Origin: Flaveria trinervia
Taxonomy: Eukaryota; Streptophyta; Magnoliopsida; Asterales; Asteraceae
NCBI GenBank assembly: GCA_025506515.1
Contig: CM046443.1
Span: 87,729,985 to 87,793,984, forward strand
Direction: 5' to 3'
DNA: 64,000 nucleotides
Below are positions 46,839-58,249 of the stretch, one piece after another (positions within the stretch are counted from its first letter, which is position 1; every line of letters starts with the position of its first letter). The translations under genes were made by a program, and so were the position numbers. The notes beneath the pieces were generated by a model, which saw only the letters and a program-made list of their open reading frames with translations, did no database searches and was not told the origin of the DNA.

Positions 46839-47088
46839 TGGCTACAGGGGAATCGATTAAGAATATGTCTAGCAAGTTCTCAAAACTTGAAAATTTTAAA
46901 GGACAAGACTTTAGAAGATGGAAGGAAAAAATGTAATTTCTTTTAACAACTTTGAAAGTTGTGTATGTCTTGACCATTCTAATGCCTAAGGTAACTGAAG
47001 AGAAAACTCTTGATCAACAGAGAATGCGAATGAAATGGGAAAATGATGACTAAATCTGTCGTGGGCATATTTTAAATGGGATGTGTGA
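46839..47088 (+). pseudogene. Copia gag N-terminus in opposite orientation
   Basis: ATG at 46839 opens MATGESIKNMSSKFSKLENF, then GQDFRRWKEKM, a stop, and LLTTLKVVYVL and ICRGHILNGMCD. This is the conserved gag start of the Copia type to which Copia-C pol belongs. It reads rightwards while the zinc knuckle and pol read leftwards. It ends where the family G LTR starts at 47089. Either Copia-C suffered an internal inversion or two truncated copies lie head to head. No primer binding site precedes it. Confidence 0.75.
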
Positions 47089-48396
47089 TGTCACACCCCA
47101 ACCTTAACAGCGGAATCGTCGAGATGTGAAGGTTAAGATTATTCACAGCCACATAACACTATCATTTAATAAAAATATTATTGTCATAAGTTTTTAAAGG
47201 CAAATTAAAATCATAAGTCTCAAAAAGAAATAAACATAACATGAGATAAATATTCCAAGACAATTTATTCATTTATCTAGGTCCAAATCCTAGATGTGAG
47301 CACACTTCAAAAGATGACATCAAACTTGAGCATTTCCTGAAATATGTTAAAAATAAAAGATCAACTTTGAAAGTTGATGAGTTTCCATGGCTTAAGTATA
47401 CATAATATATTAAAAGATTTACAAGTAGCAATTCATGTCAATGGTTATAAATTATGCAAGTTTATAGAGCATATATAGCTATAATCAAACCTTGACCAAG
47501 AATAAGATTACAAGTTTATAACGATTAGCTAAGTGTACTTGGTTCCCATGATGAACGAGCATACGCCATCAGGAGCCGGCAATACATCGACTTCAGAACC
47601 AAATAGGCTTGTCAGGACCATAGATCTATGATGTCGCTAGGCTAGCAATAGTTAATGATTGTCAACATATAATGTATCTCATATAAATCTCACATAATAC
47701 AAATAACCATGACAAAAATAAGTATGAGTTGTATGTGCGTTACAAGTATAAAAAGTTTGCAAGTGTAAGTTGATAAGTTTAACATATTTCACCCAAAAAA
47801 TTTATGAAATGAAGTAAAAAGGGGCATGAAAACTTACATGAAAAACTCACATGACGAGTAAGTATATATATGATGATTAATAAAGATAATAATTGATGTT
47901 CCAACGAAATCTTCACAAGGTACTTAAACATATATGTATTACAAGATTTAAGTCTAATGATAGTTTAACGATTTAACAAAGACTAGGGTTTTAAGTGGAA
48001 TTTGGGAATTTTGTAAGTATGTTAAATAATATAACCATTTATGTATTTTAATATAGAGAAAAATGAAATTAAACCATTTATAATATCTAATAAAGTTTAA
48101 ATATAAAATTTAAATAAACATTTGAAATAGTCATGATTTAAACGATGATAATTTAAAGGTAATATTTGGACCAATATAAATTTATTAATTATTATTTAAA
48201 ATCCATTTTAATAGAAATAAACCAAATTACCTTTGTTAAAATGTTTTATTCAATATATGTTTAGTTATTTAAATTTGGAAAAATTATAAAAAATTAGTTG
48301 GTGTCTTTAAAAATATTTGAAGCTTACAAAACCATTTTTATATATATTAAAAATTTTCTATAATTAATTTAAGGTTGAAAAGCTTTTTTAAAAATG

Positions 48397-48492
48397 CGTG
48401 AGGGTGCCCGGGTTTAAACCCGAGACCTCATGATGGTGATGTGAGGAAGTAGCCTGTGAACTAAGGGTCGTAGTCATGCTAAGACTCGGCCC
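48397..48492 (-). other. tRNA-like block in family G LTR copy 2
   Basis: Minus strand GGGTTTAAACCC forms a B-box-like core at 48409-48421, with GACTACGACCCTTAGTTCACAG in the A-box position, less conserved than at 1193-1265. Same relative place in both LTR copies. Confidence 0.45.
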
Positions 48493-49045
48493 TTAATTCT
48501 TAAAACACAAACAGGTAGAAATCCCCAATCCAAATAAACCCTAGAATGTTTTCATCCAAATTGAAGATCAATTCGAGTCTGTAAGTGTTAATATTCATAG
48601 GTCATCCGTTCCCCATGTAAAGACGAGTGATTAAATGTGTTCAATTACCTAGTTTAATTCGAGATGATGTAAAGAATACACGAAGAACAAGTCGTGGCCG
48701 AAGGTGGACGATTGATGTGAAATTGCCAATGATAATCCAATTAAACTTGTGGGTAGCTTCGAATGATGAATTAAACTAAAAGCCCCTTATCAATTCTAGG
48801 TCTTGATGTCCAAATGATGGTGTTCGAGTATGTTGCAGGTCACGACGAAATTGTTGATTGAATCGCTTTATTTGTGTGTTTTTAGGTGTAATTGTGAGTT
48901 GTGAACGTTTAGGATTAGTTAGATGATTGTTTAGGTTCGTTTGATTAGATTATTATTAAGATTTAATACTCGAACAGCTATGGGATTGAAGGTGTTTCGG
49001 TTATGTACTCGATTAGCCCAGTAACCGGTGATTAACTGCGATTAA

Positions 49046-50243
49046 TGTAATACCCGACTATTTTTTTAAAGTTATTAAAGGAAGAATAAAGTGAAGGAAA
49101 GAAAGAAAAGTTATAAAACCCAAGTAGATGGGTTAAAGGTGTCAAAAGGACAAAATCTTTAAAAAGTTGGTGAATAAAGGTGATGGCCGCCCATCACCCT
49201 CTTTCACCCATATTATTCAAATTTTTAGAGAATGAAGCGAAGAGGAGCAGAAAGCTTTCGGGTTTTTGAAGAACAGGAAGAAGAAGGTCGAGTTCAAGGT
49301 AAGAATTCATGGTTTTTGAGTGTTATTAACTGGCCTTAGCCTTGGTTATATGCTTATGTGTGTTTATGTGTGTTCAGGTATGTTTTTGGTGGGTTTCTAG
49401 GCGGTTGAACTCAATTGCAACGGGTTTTGAAGAAGTCATAACCAAAGGCAGCTAAGGTGAGTTCTAGAACCCCCTTTTTACTTGTTTTAAACTGTTTTGG
49501 GGCTGGAAATACATGTATGAACTTTTTATAAAAGTTGGGTTTTATACTCGTATGTGTGTGTGTTTATGGGTGGGGTTTGATTTTGGGCAATGTATGTGTT
49601 GGATGATGTTATGATTATGTTTCTAAGGCTTAGGATGTATGATTTAAGTTTAGAACATGATAGGTGATGTTTGACTGAATTATGGTGTTAAGTGTGAATT
49701 AGACTGTCCATGCGCCTAAACAGTGGCCCATGCGCCCAACAAAAATAACTGCCTAAGTGTCCCATGCGCCCAAAACCTCATGCGCCTGAACATTACTCAT
49801 GCGCCTAGAAATAGGCTGAAATTTTCTAAGTGTTCAGACGCTTAGGATTTCTATGCGCCTAGGCACTCATGCGCCTGCATAGTGCCCAGGCGCCTAGAAT
49901 TGCCCAGAAATGACTAAGTGTTACTCATGCGCCCCAATAATGCCAATGCGTCTAAAAGTTACCCATACGCCTAAGTGTTCCCTATGCGCCTGAAAGGTCA
50001 TGCGTCTGCATAGTACCCATGTGCCTAAGGACTTAGTTTATTTCTCTGATTTTTGGGGAAAAAGTGTAATGTAGGCTTTGACTTGGGAGGTTCCGGGGCT
50101 ATGTAAGTTGACTTTGTGAGTCATATGTAATGTGATGGGCGATGTATGATTGATGCTTATGCATGATGGTATGTTTGATGTAATTATATATTTTATGTGC
50201 GATGATTGACCAGCTGTGAGCGTCTCGAGAACGGAGCCTTACA
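49046..50243 (+). mobile_element. Solo LTR, family D-related short type
   Basis: TGTAATACCCGA...GGAGCCTTACA, 1198 bases, flanked by ATTAA at 49041-49045 and 50244-50248. Start, end and leader resemble family D LTRs, but it is much shorter and has its own motif array. No internal region. Confidence 0.92.
49695..50030 (+). repeat. ATGCGCC motif array
   Basis: ATGCGCC occurs nine times in about 300 bases, mostly as CCATGCGCCTAAA / TCATGCGCCTGAA, mixed with CTAAGTGTT blocks. It is in the same LTR position as the ATGCGACTGA array of family D. Confidence 0.85.
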
Positions 50244-50403
50244 ATTAATGAATGCATTCAAGTTCGAGCCTTACACATTTGACCCTTGTAGTTTAGTTTG
50301 TTATTATTATATGCACAAACTTCCTTTTAAAGTTTATAAAATGACAACAAACCCCCTAACTTAATTAATTTAAGTTTTCAAATATTTTAAGTTTAATAAT
50401 TTT

Positions 50404-50527
50404 TACAAGTTATTATTATTAGTAACAATAATATTATCATTATTACTATTATTTTAGTTATTATTATTGTTACTATAATCTACTAATATTATTATTAATA
50501 TTAATATTACTATTATTATTATTGTTA

Positions 50528-50577
<50 letters not shown>

Positions 50578-50615
50578 ATTAATATTTTTGTCATAATAAT
50601 TATTATTATTCAATT
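50404..50615. repeat. ATT trinucleotide microsatellite
   Basis: A long imperfect ATT array, purest at about 50520-50577. On the minus strand it creates a run of Asn codons fused to the Gypsy RNase H frame. This is an artefact of the repeat, not a protein feature. Confidence 0.95.
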
Positions 50616-51908
50616 TAATAGTTTGATTATTAACCACGTTGGCTTTGCCCGGATGATAATGTATCTCACAATCATAATCTTTTATGAGCTCCAACCATCG
50701 TCTCTGCCTCATGTTCAGATGCTTCTGCTCGAAGAAGTACTTCAAGCTCTTGTGGTCGGTAAAAATGGCGCACTTCGTCCCGTAGAGATAGTGCATCCAA
50801 ATCTTCAATGCAAAGACCACGGCTGCTAGCTCCAAGTCATGAGTAGGGTAGTTGACCTCATGAACTTTCAACTGTCGGGATGCATAGGCTATAACCTTCC
50901 CTCTCTGCATTAATACACAACCCAACCCCGAGTAGGAAGCATCTGAATAGATCACCAAATCCTTGCTTCCTTCGGGTAATGACAAGACAGGAGCTTGAGT
51001 CAACCTCACCTTTAACTCCTCGAACACCTGTCCTTGAGCTTGACCCCATATAAACTTTACATCCTTTCGGGTCAACTTGGTCAGTGGAGAAGCGATCTTG
51101 GAAAAGTCCTGAATGAACCTTCGATAATACCCGCCAACCCCAAAAAACTACGAATCTCAGATGGCGTCTTTGGAGACTTCCATTGCATCACAGCCTCCAC
51201 CTTAGCAGGGTCTACCATAATCCCCTCGGGATTTATCACGTGACCTAAGAATTGAACTTCACGCAACCAAAATGCACACTTGGAGAATTTGGCATACAAC
51301 TTCTCCTTCTTAAGGTCTCTAACACCTCCTGAATGTGACCGGCATGCTCCTCCTCGCTCTTCAAATAAATCAGGATATCATCAATAAATACAATCACTGA
51401 TTTATCTAACATTGGCCGACACACTCGATTCATCAAGTCCATAAAAGCAGCAGGCGCATTGGTCAAACCAAATGACATAACGAGGAACTCATAGTGACCG
51501 TAGCGCATGCGAAAAGCTGTTTTAGGGATATCCTGCTCCTTCACCTTCAGCTGATGGTAACCAGATCGAAGATCTATCCTTGAAAACCAACTAGCACCTT
51601 GGAGCTGGTCAAACAAATCATCTATTCTTGGTAGGGGTATCGGTTCTTCACCGTCAACTTGTTAGTTCACGGTAGTCGATGCACATCCTCATGCTACTGC
51701 CTTTCTTCTTCACAAACAAGACCGGAGCACCCCCAGAGAGAGATACTCGGTCTAATGAACCCCTATCGAGCAGCTCTTACAACTGCTCCATCAGCTCTTT
51801 CATTTTGTGGGAGCTAATCGATACGGTGCCTTGGCAACGGGTTCAGCACCGGGTATCAAGTCAATTTGGAACTCAATCTCGCGATTCGGTGGCATGCCGG
51901 GTAAGTCT
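50616..51908 (-). pseudogene. Chromodomain-type Gypsy pol fragment (RT and RNase H)
   Basis: Minus strand. The protease-RT linker (LPGMPPNREIEFQIDLIPGA) begins at 51908. RT at 51616-51245: RIDLRSGYHQLKVKEQDI, FGLTNAPAAFMDLMNR, and catalytic VIVFIDDILIYLKSEEEHAG, intact. The region at 51299-51081 has FLGHVINPEGIMVD and TPSEIRSFLGLAG. RNase H at 51075-50640 has YSDASYSGLGCVLMQ, AVVFALKIWMHYLYG, FTDHKSLKYFFEQKHLN and YHPGKANVV. Two frameshifts. The left side is lost into the ATT repeat and the right side is cut by Copia-B. Same lineage as the family D element but much better preserved. Confidence 0.9.
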
Positions 51909-52652
51909 CAGCAACATGCACTAAGTACTGAAGTGAAGAATGCTTCGAAAGTTTTACACAATGCATTAGAAAATACTCTAAGTGTAAAAACTTCCGAAGC
52001 CAAGACCAATATCTTCCGAAGCCAAAGATGAAGTCTTCCGAAGTCTCAGAGACAAAGTCTTCCGAAGCTTCAAGTTATGAAGACAGATTTCTTCCGAAGA
52101 CTTTTAAGACATGCTTTTTCTGATGTACTTTTATGTAAAGCTGGACACCTTTCCGCTGTACCTCTGCAAGTCACCAACTTACATGAGTTGGTGAAAAGGT
52201 CCATGCTTTTGGTAACTGTACATTGAGGTCTTGAGTCTGTATATTTCTACTTTATGTACTTTATCCTTTTGTAATAGATAAGGATGTGAGCTATGGCATG
52301 TCATAGTCACAAGTCAAAAGGCAATCTGCCTTTTGACTCTACAATTGATTTTGTTTGTGTGTCTAGTCAATTGTATCCAGCTGGCTTTCAAAGTATAGCC
52401 AGCTGTAGGATGTAGTATAGTATCTCATGTTCTTGTATCTTTTATCTCATGCTTTGAAACACTTGTAATAGAACATAGAGAAAGCAATATACTGTATTCT
52501 TGAAAACCATACTCTCTTGTTCTGTCTCTTTCTTACTTGTGCTCTTTGTATCACTTTGGTTAACCCAATTCATGTTTGATTAAAGTTTAGTTAATCTCCT
52601 CTTTTTGTGTCGTTGTGTTGTAATTGTGTTAAAGCCCTTAAACGGTCCTGCA
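51909..52652 (+). mobile_element. 5' LTR of Copia-B, start truncated
   Basis: Homologous to the inverted LTR at 22610-23406 but lacking about its first 75 bases where it meets Gypsy pol. It ends GGTCCTGCA two bases before the primer binding site. Contains CTTCCGAAG five times at 51985-52110. Confidence 0.85.
51985..52110 (+). repeat. CTTCCGAAG palindrome cluster in Copia-B LTR
   Basis: Five exact copies of the 9-base motif CTTCCGAAG. The related cluster in the other LTR copy (23155-23320) is partly decayed to CTTCTGAAG. Confidence 0.88.
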
Positions 52653-52654
52653 AT

Positions 52655-52666
52655 TGGTATCAGAGC
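52655..52666 (+). other. Primer binding site of Copia-B
   Basis: TGGTATCAGAGC, an exact match to the usual initiator-methionine tRNA complement, two bases after the 5' LTR. Confidence 0.95.
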
Positions 52667-52734
52667 TTTCCAGGCTTTGATATAAGATCTAACCATCTTA
52701 AGATCCCTCACACACATAAAAACTAACTCTTCAA

Positions 52735-54052
52735 ATGGCTTCCATCTCAAAGACTGATATGGAGACCGCAACCATGAACAAATCCCCACTGATCACTCTT
52801 GATAATTTTGACACTTGGTACATGAGGATGGAAGGCTTCATCAGGTCTCTTGACTCAAGAATATGGGAATCTGTTGTAAATGGACCTTTCATACCCAGCA
52901 CCCCCTCTGCTACTGGTGCTGGTATGATCCCTAAAGATATGGCCAACTACTCAGATGAAGATAGGAAAAGAGTAGAGATTGATAGGAAGGCCATGACTGC
53001 TCTTCAGACTGCTCTCCCAAACTCTGTATACAGAGGTTTTAAGAAGTGCAAAACAGCTAAACAGCTGTGGGATGCACTGAAGCTGATGTATGAAGGCTCC
53101 TTTGAAGCCAAGGAGAACAAGAAAGATCTTCTGAAGCAGCAGTTTGAAAATTTCACCTTCAAAACAGGTGAAACCATGACCCAACAATACTTCAGGTATG
53201 TTGAGATTGTGGATACCCTAGTGGATGGAGGAGTACCTCTTGAGAACAGGGACATTGTAAGGAAGTTCATGTCCTCACTTCCTAGGAAATGGACACACTA
53301 TTGTGTGGTGATCAAGAGGACTGAGAACCTTAAAACTCTTACTCTGACAGAGTTGTATGGGATTCTCAGTGGATACCAGATGGAAATGAACATGCAAGGT
53401 TCATCTGGAAACTCCAACAATCAAATGGGTTCAACCTTCATGTAGTTGAAAGGGACAGCATAGAACCCCAACATCATCTCATATGCTACCCTGACAACTC
53501 ACATAAGGGTCCTTTCATCACCTTCCCAGAGACACCAAGAGAGAACTTTACTCAAGGAAGTCCATTCCAAGAGACAAGTTCTTCTCAAACCTTTGTGTCT
53601 ACTGATGAAAGCTGTGGGAATTATCTCTTCACGCTTGAAGACCTGGACTGTATTCATCCAGATGACCTGGAATACATGGAGATAGTTCAGTAGATGGCTC
53701 TCCTCACTCACAGAGCCAAGAAGTTCTACAAGAGAACAGGAAGAAGATTTCCAAGCAATGCTATCAATGGAAAGTTTGGGCTGCATAAAAGCAAAGTTAA
53801 GTGTTACAACTGTAACCTTATGGGTCACTTTTCTAGGGAGTGTAAGGCACCTAAAGAAAATGGGGGCCAAACACAACCCATACCAAACTACACTGACAAA
53901 ACTCCTCAGTCTGAAAAGACTAAGCAACATGTTGCTGTTGCTATTGAAGAAGGAGGTTTTGACTGGAGTTTTCAGGTGGAAGATGCTTCTCCAAATCAAG
54001 CACTGATGGCTGATCATGATGAAGCCAAGGTTGGAACATCTCTGTACTCCTG
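52735..54052 (+). pseudogene. Copia-B gag, N-terminal and zinc knuckle part
   Basis: Starts MASISKTDMETATMNKSPLI at 52735. The capsid domain runs to 53445 with FDTWYMRMEGFIRSLD, KQLWDALKLMYEGSFEAKEN and FMSSLPRKWTHYCVVI. A stop ends this frame. After a frame change another open stretch (53694-54053) carries the CCHC knuckle CYNCNLMGHFSRECKAPK and the helical DWSFQVEDASPNQALMAD segment. Gag would form the virus-like particle. The stop at 53443 and the one at 53691 indicate decay or, less likely, recoding. Confidence 0.85.
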
Positions 54053-55205
54053 AATGCATTGCTAAAGTAAATAGATACAAGTCCTACAACTTGAAGATGA
54101 GATCTGATCTTGAGTCCTTAAACATTTTAAAATCTGATTTAGAAAGTCTGAAAATGATTATAAACTGAAAATAGAGGACTTAGAGAAAACCATTTCAGCT
54201 CTAAAATATGAACACACAGACTTTAGAACTCAAATTCAAGATCTCATAACCAAGCTAACTGAGTGCCAGGCTGAGCTTCTGATCAGCAAAGCCAGGGCAG
54301 AAAAGAGTGTTCTTGAAGAAGAGACCTTCAAGAACATGATATCCTCATCCCTGCACAACAAAGTGTGCTATCAAAACAGACAGGGACTGGGATCAAATGA
54401 GATAGCTCCTCACACACAATCTTGTCTGTAAGATCTCCTAGATGTGGAACTTGTGAAGATGAGCTTCCTCTCATAGATCCTATAAGTGAGGATGATGAAG
54501 AAGTGATAGTGAAGAATTCCTATGAGAAGAGTGAAGATGAGGATTCTCCAAGGGCCACTATCCTTCTGAGGAGAAGAATCAACTGTGATGACCAAGTCTA
54601 AGAGAAAGAACTTCATCAGGAAGAGCGAAAGGAAAGCAAAGAAGGCTCAAGAAATCAAGGCTACTTATGATGCTAAGCGATAACAAGTTTTTATCTCTGC
54701 AGGTTTTAAAGTAGTAAAGACTGAAGACATCAACCAAGACTCCTCAGCTAAGAGCACTGGTTCATGTTCAAATCATCACAGTGCAAAGAAGAAGATTGAG
54801 CTGCTGTGTACCACTGCTGCACAGCCTGGACCATCAAACTCCAAGAACAGTTCACAGCCCAAAAGAACTGTCTCAGCATCTACCAAGATGAAGGTGGAGA
54901 AGGAATGTGACCAAAGCCAGTCTTGCTCTCAAAAGGAGACTCTTTGAAGAACAAAATGTTATGTGTTATGTGTGAAAGTACTTCTCACATTGCCAAGGAT
55001 TGCCCATACAATCCTAAAAGTACCATCCACATGACCAATTCAAGGACTTCAAAGAATCTCAAGAAGTCTCAAGCTTCGGAAGAAAAGTCTGTTTCCTTCG
55101 GAAGCTCCAAATCAAAGAAGAAGGTAAATGGAAAATTACCTTCGGAAGTAAAATGGTCTCGGAAGAAAGGAGTTCTTCCGAAGCACTAAAGTCTGCTGTA
55201 GTGAC
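54053..55205 (+). pseudogene. Copia-B gag C-terminal extension
   Basis: Frame-broken sequence. A coiled-coil-like stretch lies at about 54080-54370. A Ser/Lys-rich segment follows, then a second CCHC-like finger, CVMCESTSHIAKDCPYN, at about 54970-55020. The extension with two fingers parallels Copia-A. CTTCGGAAG and CTTCCGAAG motifs recur within it at 55070-55225. Confidence 0.75.
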
Positions 55206-55235
55206 TGTAGAATCTTCCGAAGGTTCAGTCACCAA

Positions 55236-55706
55236 ATGTGTGAAGTTCCAAAAGCTTCTAAGGTTTTGAAGGTCAAGTCCAAGACTCCAAAGTTGGTGTG
55301 GAAGTCTAAGAAAGACCAAATGACTGAAATTTCTCCATCAACAACAGCTGAAGATCCCCATAGTACAACCATAGGATCTATTACTGTTGCATTACCTTCT
55401 ATTACACTTAGTGGCCCAAGACAAGTAAGGCTTGGGTTTCCAAATGTAACTAATCAGTTTCTTTGTGCAGGAACAGCTCAAGACAAACAGGATGTCTGGA
55501 TAATTGACAGTGGCTGTTCCAGGCACATGACAGGCAATAGGTCTCTACTCCATAATTTTGAGAGAATTGATAGAGGACCAGTTGCTTTTGGAGGACATGA
55601 AGGTGGTTACATTTCTGGAAGGGGCAAGGTCACAAATGGTAAGCTCAGCATCGAGAAGGTAAACTTTGTTAAGGAGCTTGGGTACAATCTTCTGAGTGTA
55701 TCCTAA
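55236..55706 (+). pseudogene. Copia-B protease region
   Basis: VWIIDSGCSRHMTGNRSLLH contains an intact DSG active site, followed by GPVAFGGHEGGYISGRGKV and FVKELGYNLLSVS. A stop follows at once where the frame should run into the pre-integrase segment, so the polyprotein is interrupted. Confidence 0.85.
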
Positions 55707-55727
55707 TTTTGTGATCAGAGTCATAAC

Positions 55728-56983
55728 ATGCTCTTTACTGGCATGAGTGCATTGTTCTCAAGCCAGGAGTGGTCATTCCTCATGAGCATATCCTGCTCAG
55801 AGCCCCCAGGAAAGGGAACATGTACAAGATGGATTTGCAAGAAACATCTCCTTCTGGAGAAGTTTCATGCTTTCTATCTAAAGCAAATAGTGATGAGTCT
55901 TTCCTATGGCATAAAAGAATGTGCCATGTAAACTTTAAAAACATAAATAAATTGATTAAACATGATCTGGTAACTGGAATGCCAAAGAAAGAGTTTACAA
56001 GTGATGATCTTTGTGTTGCATGCCTGAAAGGGAAGCAACACAAGGTATCTCACAAGCCTAAGGAAAAGAACTCCATCACTACTCCCCTACACTTGTTACA
56101 TATGGATCTCTTTGGCCCCACCAGTGTAATGAGTTTAGGAAGGACCTCTTACTGTTTGGTGATCACAGATGACTTTACAAGATTCACTTGGGTCTTTTTC
56201 CTTAGAACTAAGGATGAAACCCCTGAGATTCTGAAGAATTTCATCTTAAAAGTTGAGAATCAATGTGATCATAAGGTCAAAACCATAAGATGTGATCAAG
56301 GAACTGAATTCAAGAACCAAATCCTTGATACATTATGATGAAAAAGGTATTACAAGACAATATAGTGCTCCCAGGACTCCTCAGCAAAACGGAGTTGCTG
56401 AGAGGAGAAACAGGACACTTATTGAAGCTGCAAGAACTATGTTGTCTGACTCTAAACTGCCTATCACCTTCTGGGCAGAGGCAGTTAATACTGCTTGCTA
56501 TGTGCTAAACAGAGTTTTATTAGTTAAGACACATGGTAAGACCCCTTATGAACTTTGGCACAAGAGGAAACCTTCATTGGTTTTCTCAGGTCATTTGGAT
56601 GTCCCTGCACCATCTTGAATACCAAAGATCAAATCGCCAAGTTTGCTGAGAAATCAGACGATGGACACTTCATTGGATACTCCTCTCAAGCTAAAGCTTA
56701 TAGAGTATACAATCTCAGAACTAGAATAGTTGAGGAGTCAGCCAATGTGACTTTCAATGAACACACACCATGTGTTGCTGGTTCTGGTCCGGATTGGCTG
56801 TTTGATCTTGATTTAGTTACCAACTGTTTTAACAAATCTTGTGAGCATGTTTCAGGATCTGCAGAAAATTTAAATACAGGTGATCCTGACCCAAGATTTG
56901 AGCTAGGAAGATCTTCAAGTCATACATCTTCAGCTCAGTTGAAACTACTTCAACAAATGAAGTTTCTATCAGCACAACAATGA
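55728..56983 (+). pseudogene. Copia-B integrase
   Basis: The zinc domain is LWHKRMCHVNFKNINKLI with LCVACLKGKQHKVS (HHCC kept). Catalytic core: first Asp in HLLHMDLFGPTSVMSLGRTS, second in TIRCDQGTEFKNQIL, Glu in TPQQNGVAERRNRTLIEAAR. A frame break at about 56330 removes a short piece between the second Asp and the Glu, and another lies near 56600. The C-terminal part (FIGYSSQAKAYRVYNLRTR) is readable. Inactive as it stands. Confidence 0.88.
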
Positions 56984-57358
56984 CAAATTCAGCTGATACA
57001 TCTGGTATGCCTTCAAATTTCAGCTCAGAGGCTTCTCAACCAGATAAAGATACCTCAATTGTAGAAGACAACAATGGTGATGGTGATAGTGATCAGGAAT
57101 TTCTTGATGCTAATAACCATACCATAGATGACAACATCAATGATGTCACACACTCATTGGATCAAGTTAATTTTGATAAGTGTGATAATGTGGAGGGTAA
57201 ATCTTTAAGCCCAGATCTAAATTTCTCAAATTTGGATCTCTCTCAGCAACTTGCTGTGATCCCTCAGCTAAGGATCCACATGTCTCACCCCACCACAACA
57301 TCATTGGAGATGTTGACACAGGGGTAAGAACAAGAGGACAAACTCATGAAGCAAATAT

Positions 57359-58249
57359 TTGTCTTCACTCTTGTTTTTATCTGAGATAGAGCCAAAGAAA
57401 GTTGATGAAGCTCTAAAGGATGGAAGTTGGATTGAAGCTATGCAACAAGAGCTGCTTCAATTCAAAAGGCAGAAAGTTTGGAACCTTTGTCCACTTCCTC
57501 ATGGGAAGAGTACCACTGGAACCAAATGGGTTTTTAGGAATAAGAAGGATGATAGAGGAATCATCATCAAGAACAAGGCAAGACTAGTTGTTCAAGGATA
57601 CACACAAGAAGAAGAAATTGACTACACTAATGTCTTTGCTCCTGTAGCGAAACTAGAAGCTGTTAGGATATTCCTGGCATTTGCTGCATCCAAGAACTTC
57701 AAAGTCTATCAACTTGATGTAAAGTGTGCTTTCTTATATGGAGTGATTGATGAGGAGGTTTATGTCAAACAACCACCTGGTTTTGTAGACCCTGATCATC
57801 CTGATTATGTCTGCAAGCTTGACAAAGCTCTTTATGGGCTGCATCAGGCACCCAGGAAGTGGTATGAGACACTTTCTGAGTATCTCTGTAAACATGGTTA
57901 CAGGAGAGGTGCTATAGATGGAACTCTCTTCATCAAAGGACAGGGAAATGACTTATTGCTGGTTCAAGTATATGTAGATGACATCATCTTTGGTTCAACC
58001 AATCCAAAGCTCTGTAAAGACTTTGAGAAGCTGATGAAAGACAGATTTGAAATGAGTTCAATGGGAGAACTCAACTTCTTTCTGGGAATTCAAGTGAAGC
58101 AGGTTGAGGATGGCATCTTCATAAGTCAGTCAAAGTATGTTCAAGACATACTCAAGAGGTTCAACATGACTGATTGTAAGATTGCTAAGACACCCATAGC
58201 CAGAAACCACTCCCTTGGTCCAGATCTTGAGGGGCAGTGTGTAGATTAA
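57359..58249 (+). CDS. Copia-B reverse transcriptase domain, long intact frame
   Basis: A 296-codon open frame covers nearly the whole Copia RT: SWIEAMQQELLQFKRQKVWN, TGTKWVFRNKKDDRGIIIKN, FKVYQLDVKCAFLYG (first catalytic Asp), ALYGLHQAPRKWYETLSEYL, and VQVYVDDIIFGSTNPKLCKD with intact YVDD, then FEMSSMGELNFFLGIQVK. A stop after GQCVD separates it from RNase H, and upstream breaks cut it off from integrase. The domain itself may be intact, but it is part of a broken polyprotein, so expression is doubtful. It is the best-preserved enzyme domain in the window. Confidence 0.85.
   Translation: MSSLLFLSEIEPKKVDEALKDGSWIEAMQQELLQFKRQKVWNLCPLPHGKSTTGTKWVFRNKKDDRGIIIKNKARLVVQGYTQEEEIDYTNVFAPVAKLEAVRIFLAFAASKNFKVYQLDVKCAFLYGVIDEEVYVKQPPGFVDPDHPDYVCKLDKALYGLHQAPRKWYETLSEYLCKHGYRRGAIDGTLFIKGQGNDLLLVQVYVDDIIFGSTNPKLCKDFEKLMKDRFEMSSMGELNFFLGIQVKQVEDGIFISQSKYVQDILKRFNMTDCKIAKTPIARNHSLGPDLEGQCVD

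Larger units (their letters stand above)
47089..50403 (-). mobile_element. Large Gypsy-type LTR, family G copy 2, interrupted
   Basis: Left end TGTCACACCCCAACC at 47089 (minus-strand LTR 3' end). Shared blocks with 1-2391 include the 47619-47637 block and the tRNA-like block. It is split by the solo LTR at 49046-50243 and resumes at 50244. The right end (GGATGTTACA expected) is not found: sequence runs into an ATT microsatellite near 50400. It inserted into a Copia gag. No gene. Confidence 0.75.

Noticed and set aside
50473..50640. Poly-asparagine tail on Gypsy RNase H frame
   Set aside because: Translation of an ATT microsatellite, not a protein domain.
53499..54080. 193-codon minus-strand frame
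   Set aside because: Antisense of Copia-B gag, where the sense strand shows a clear CCHC knuckle.
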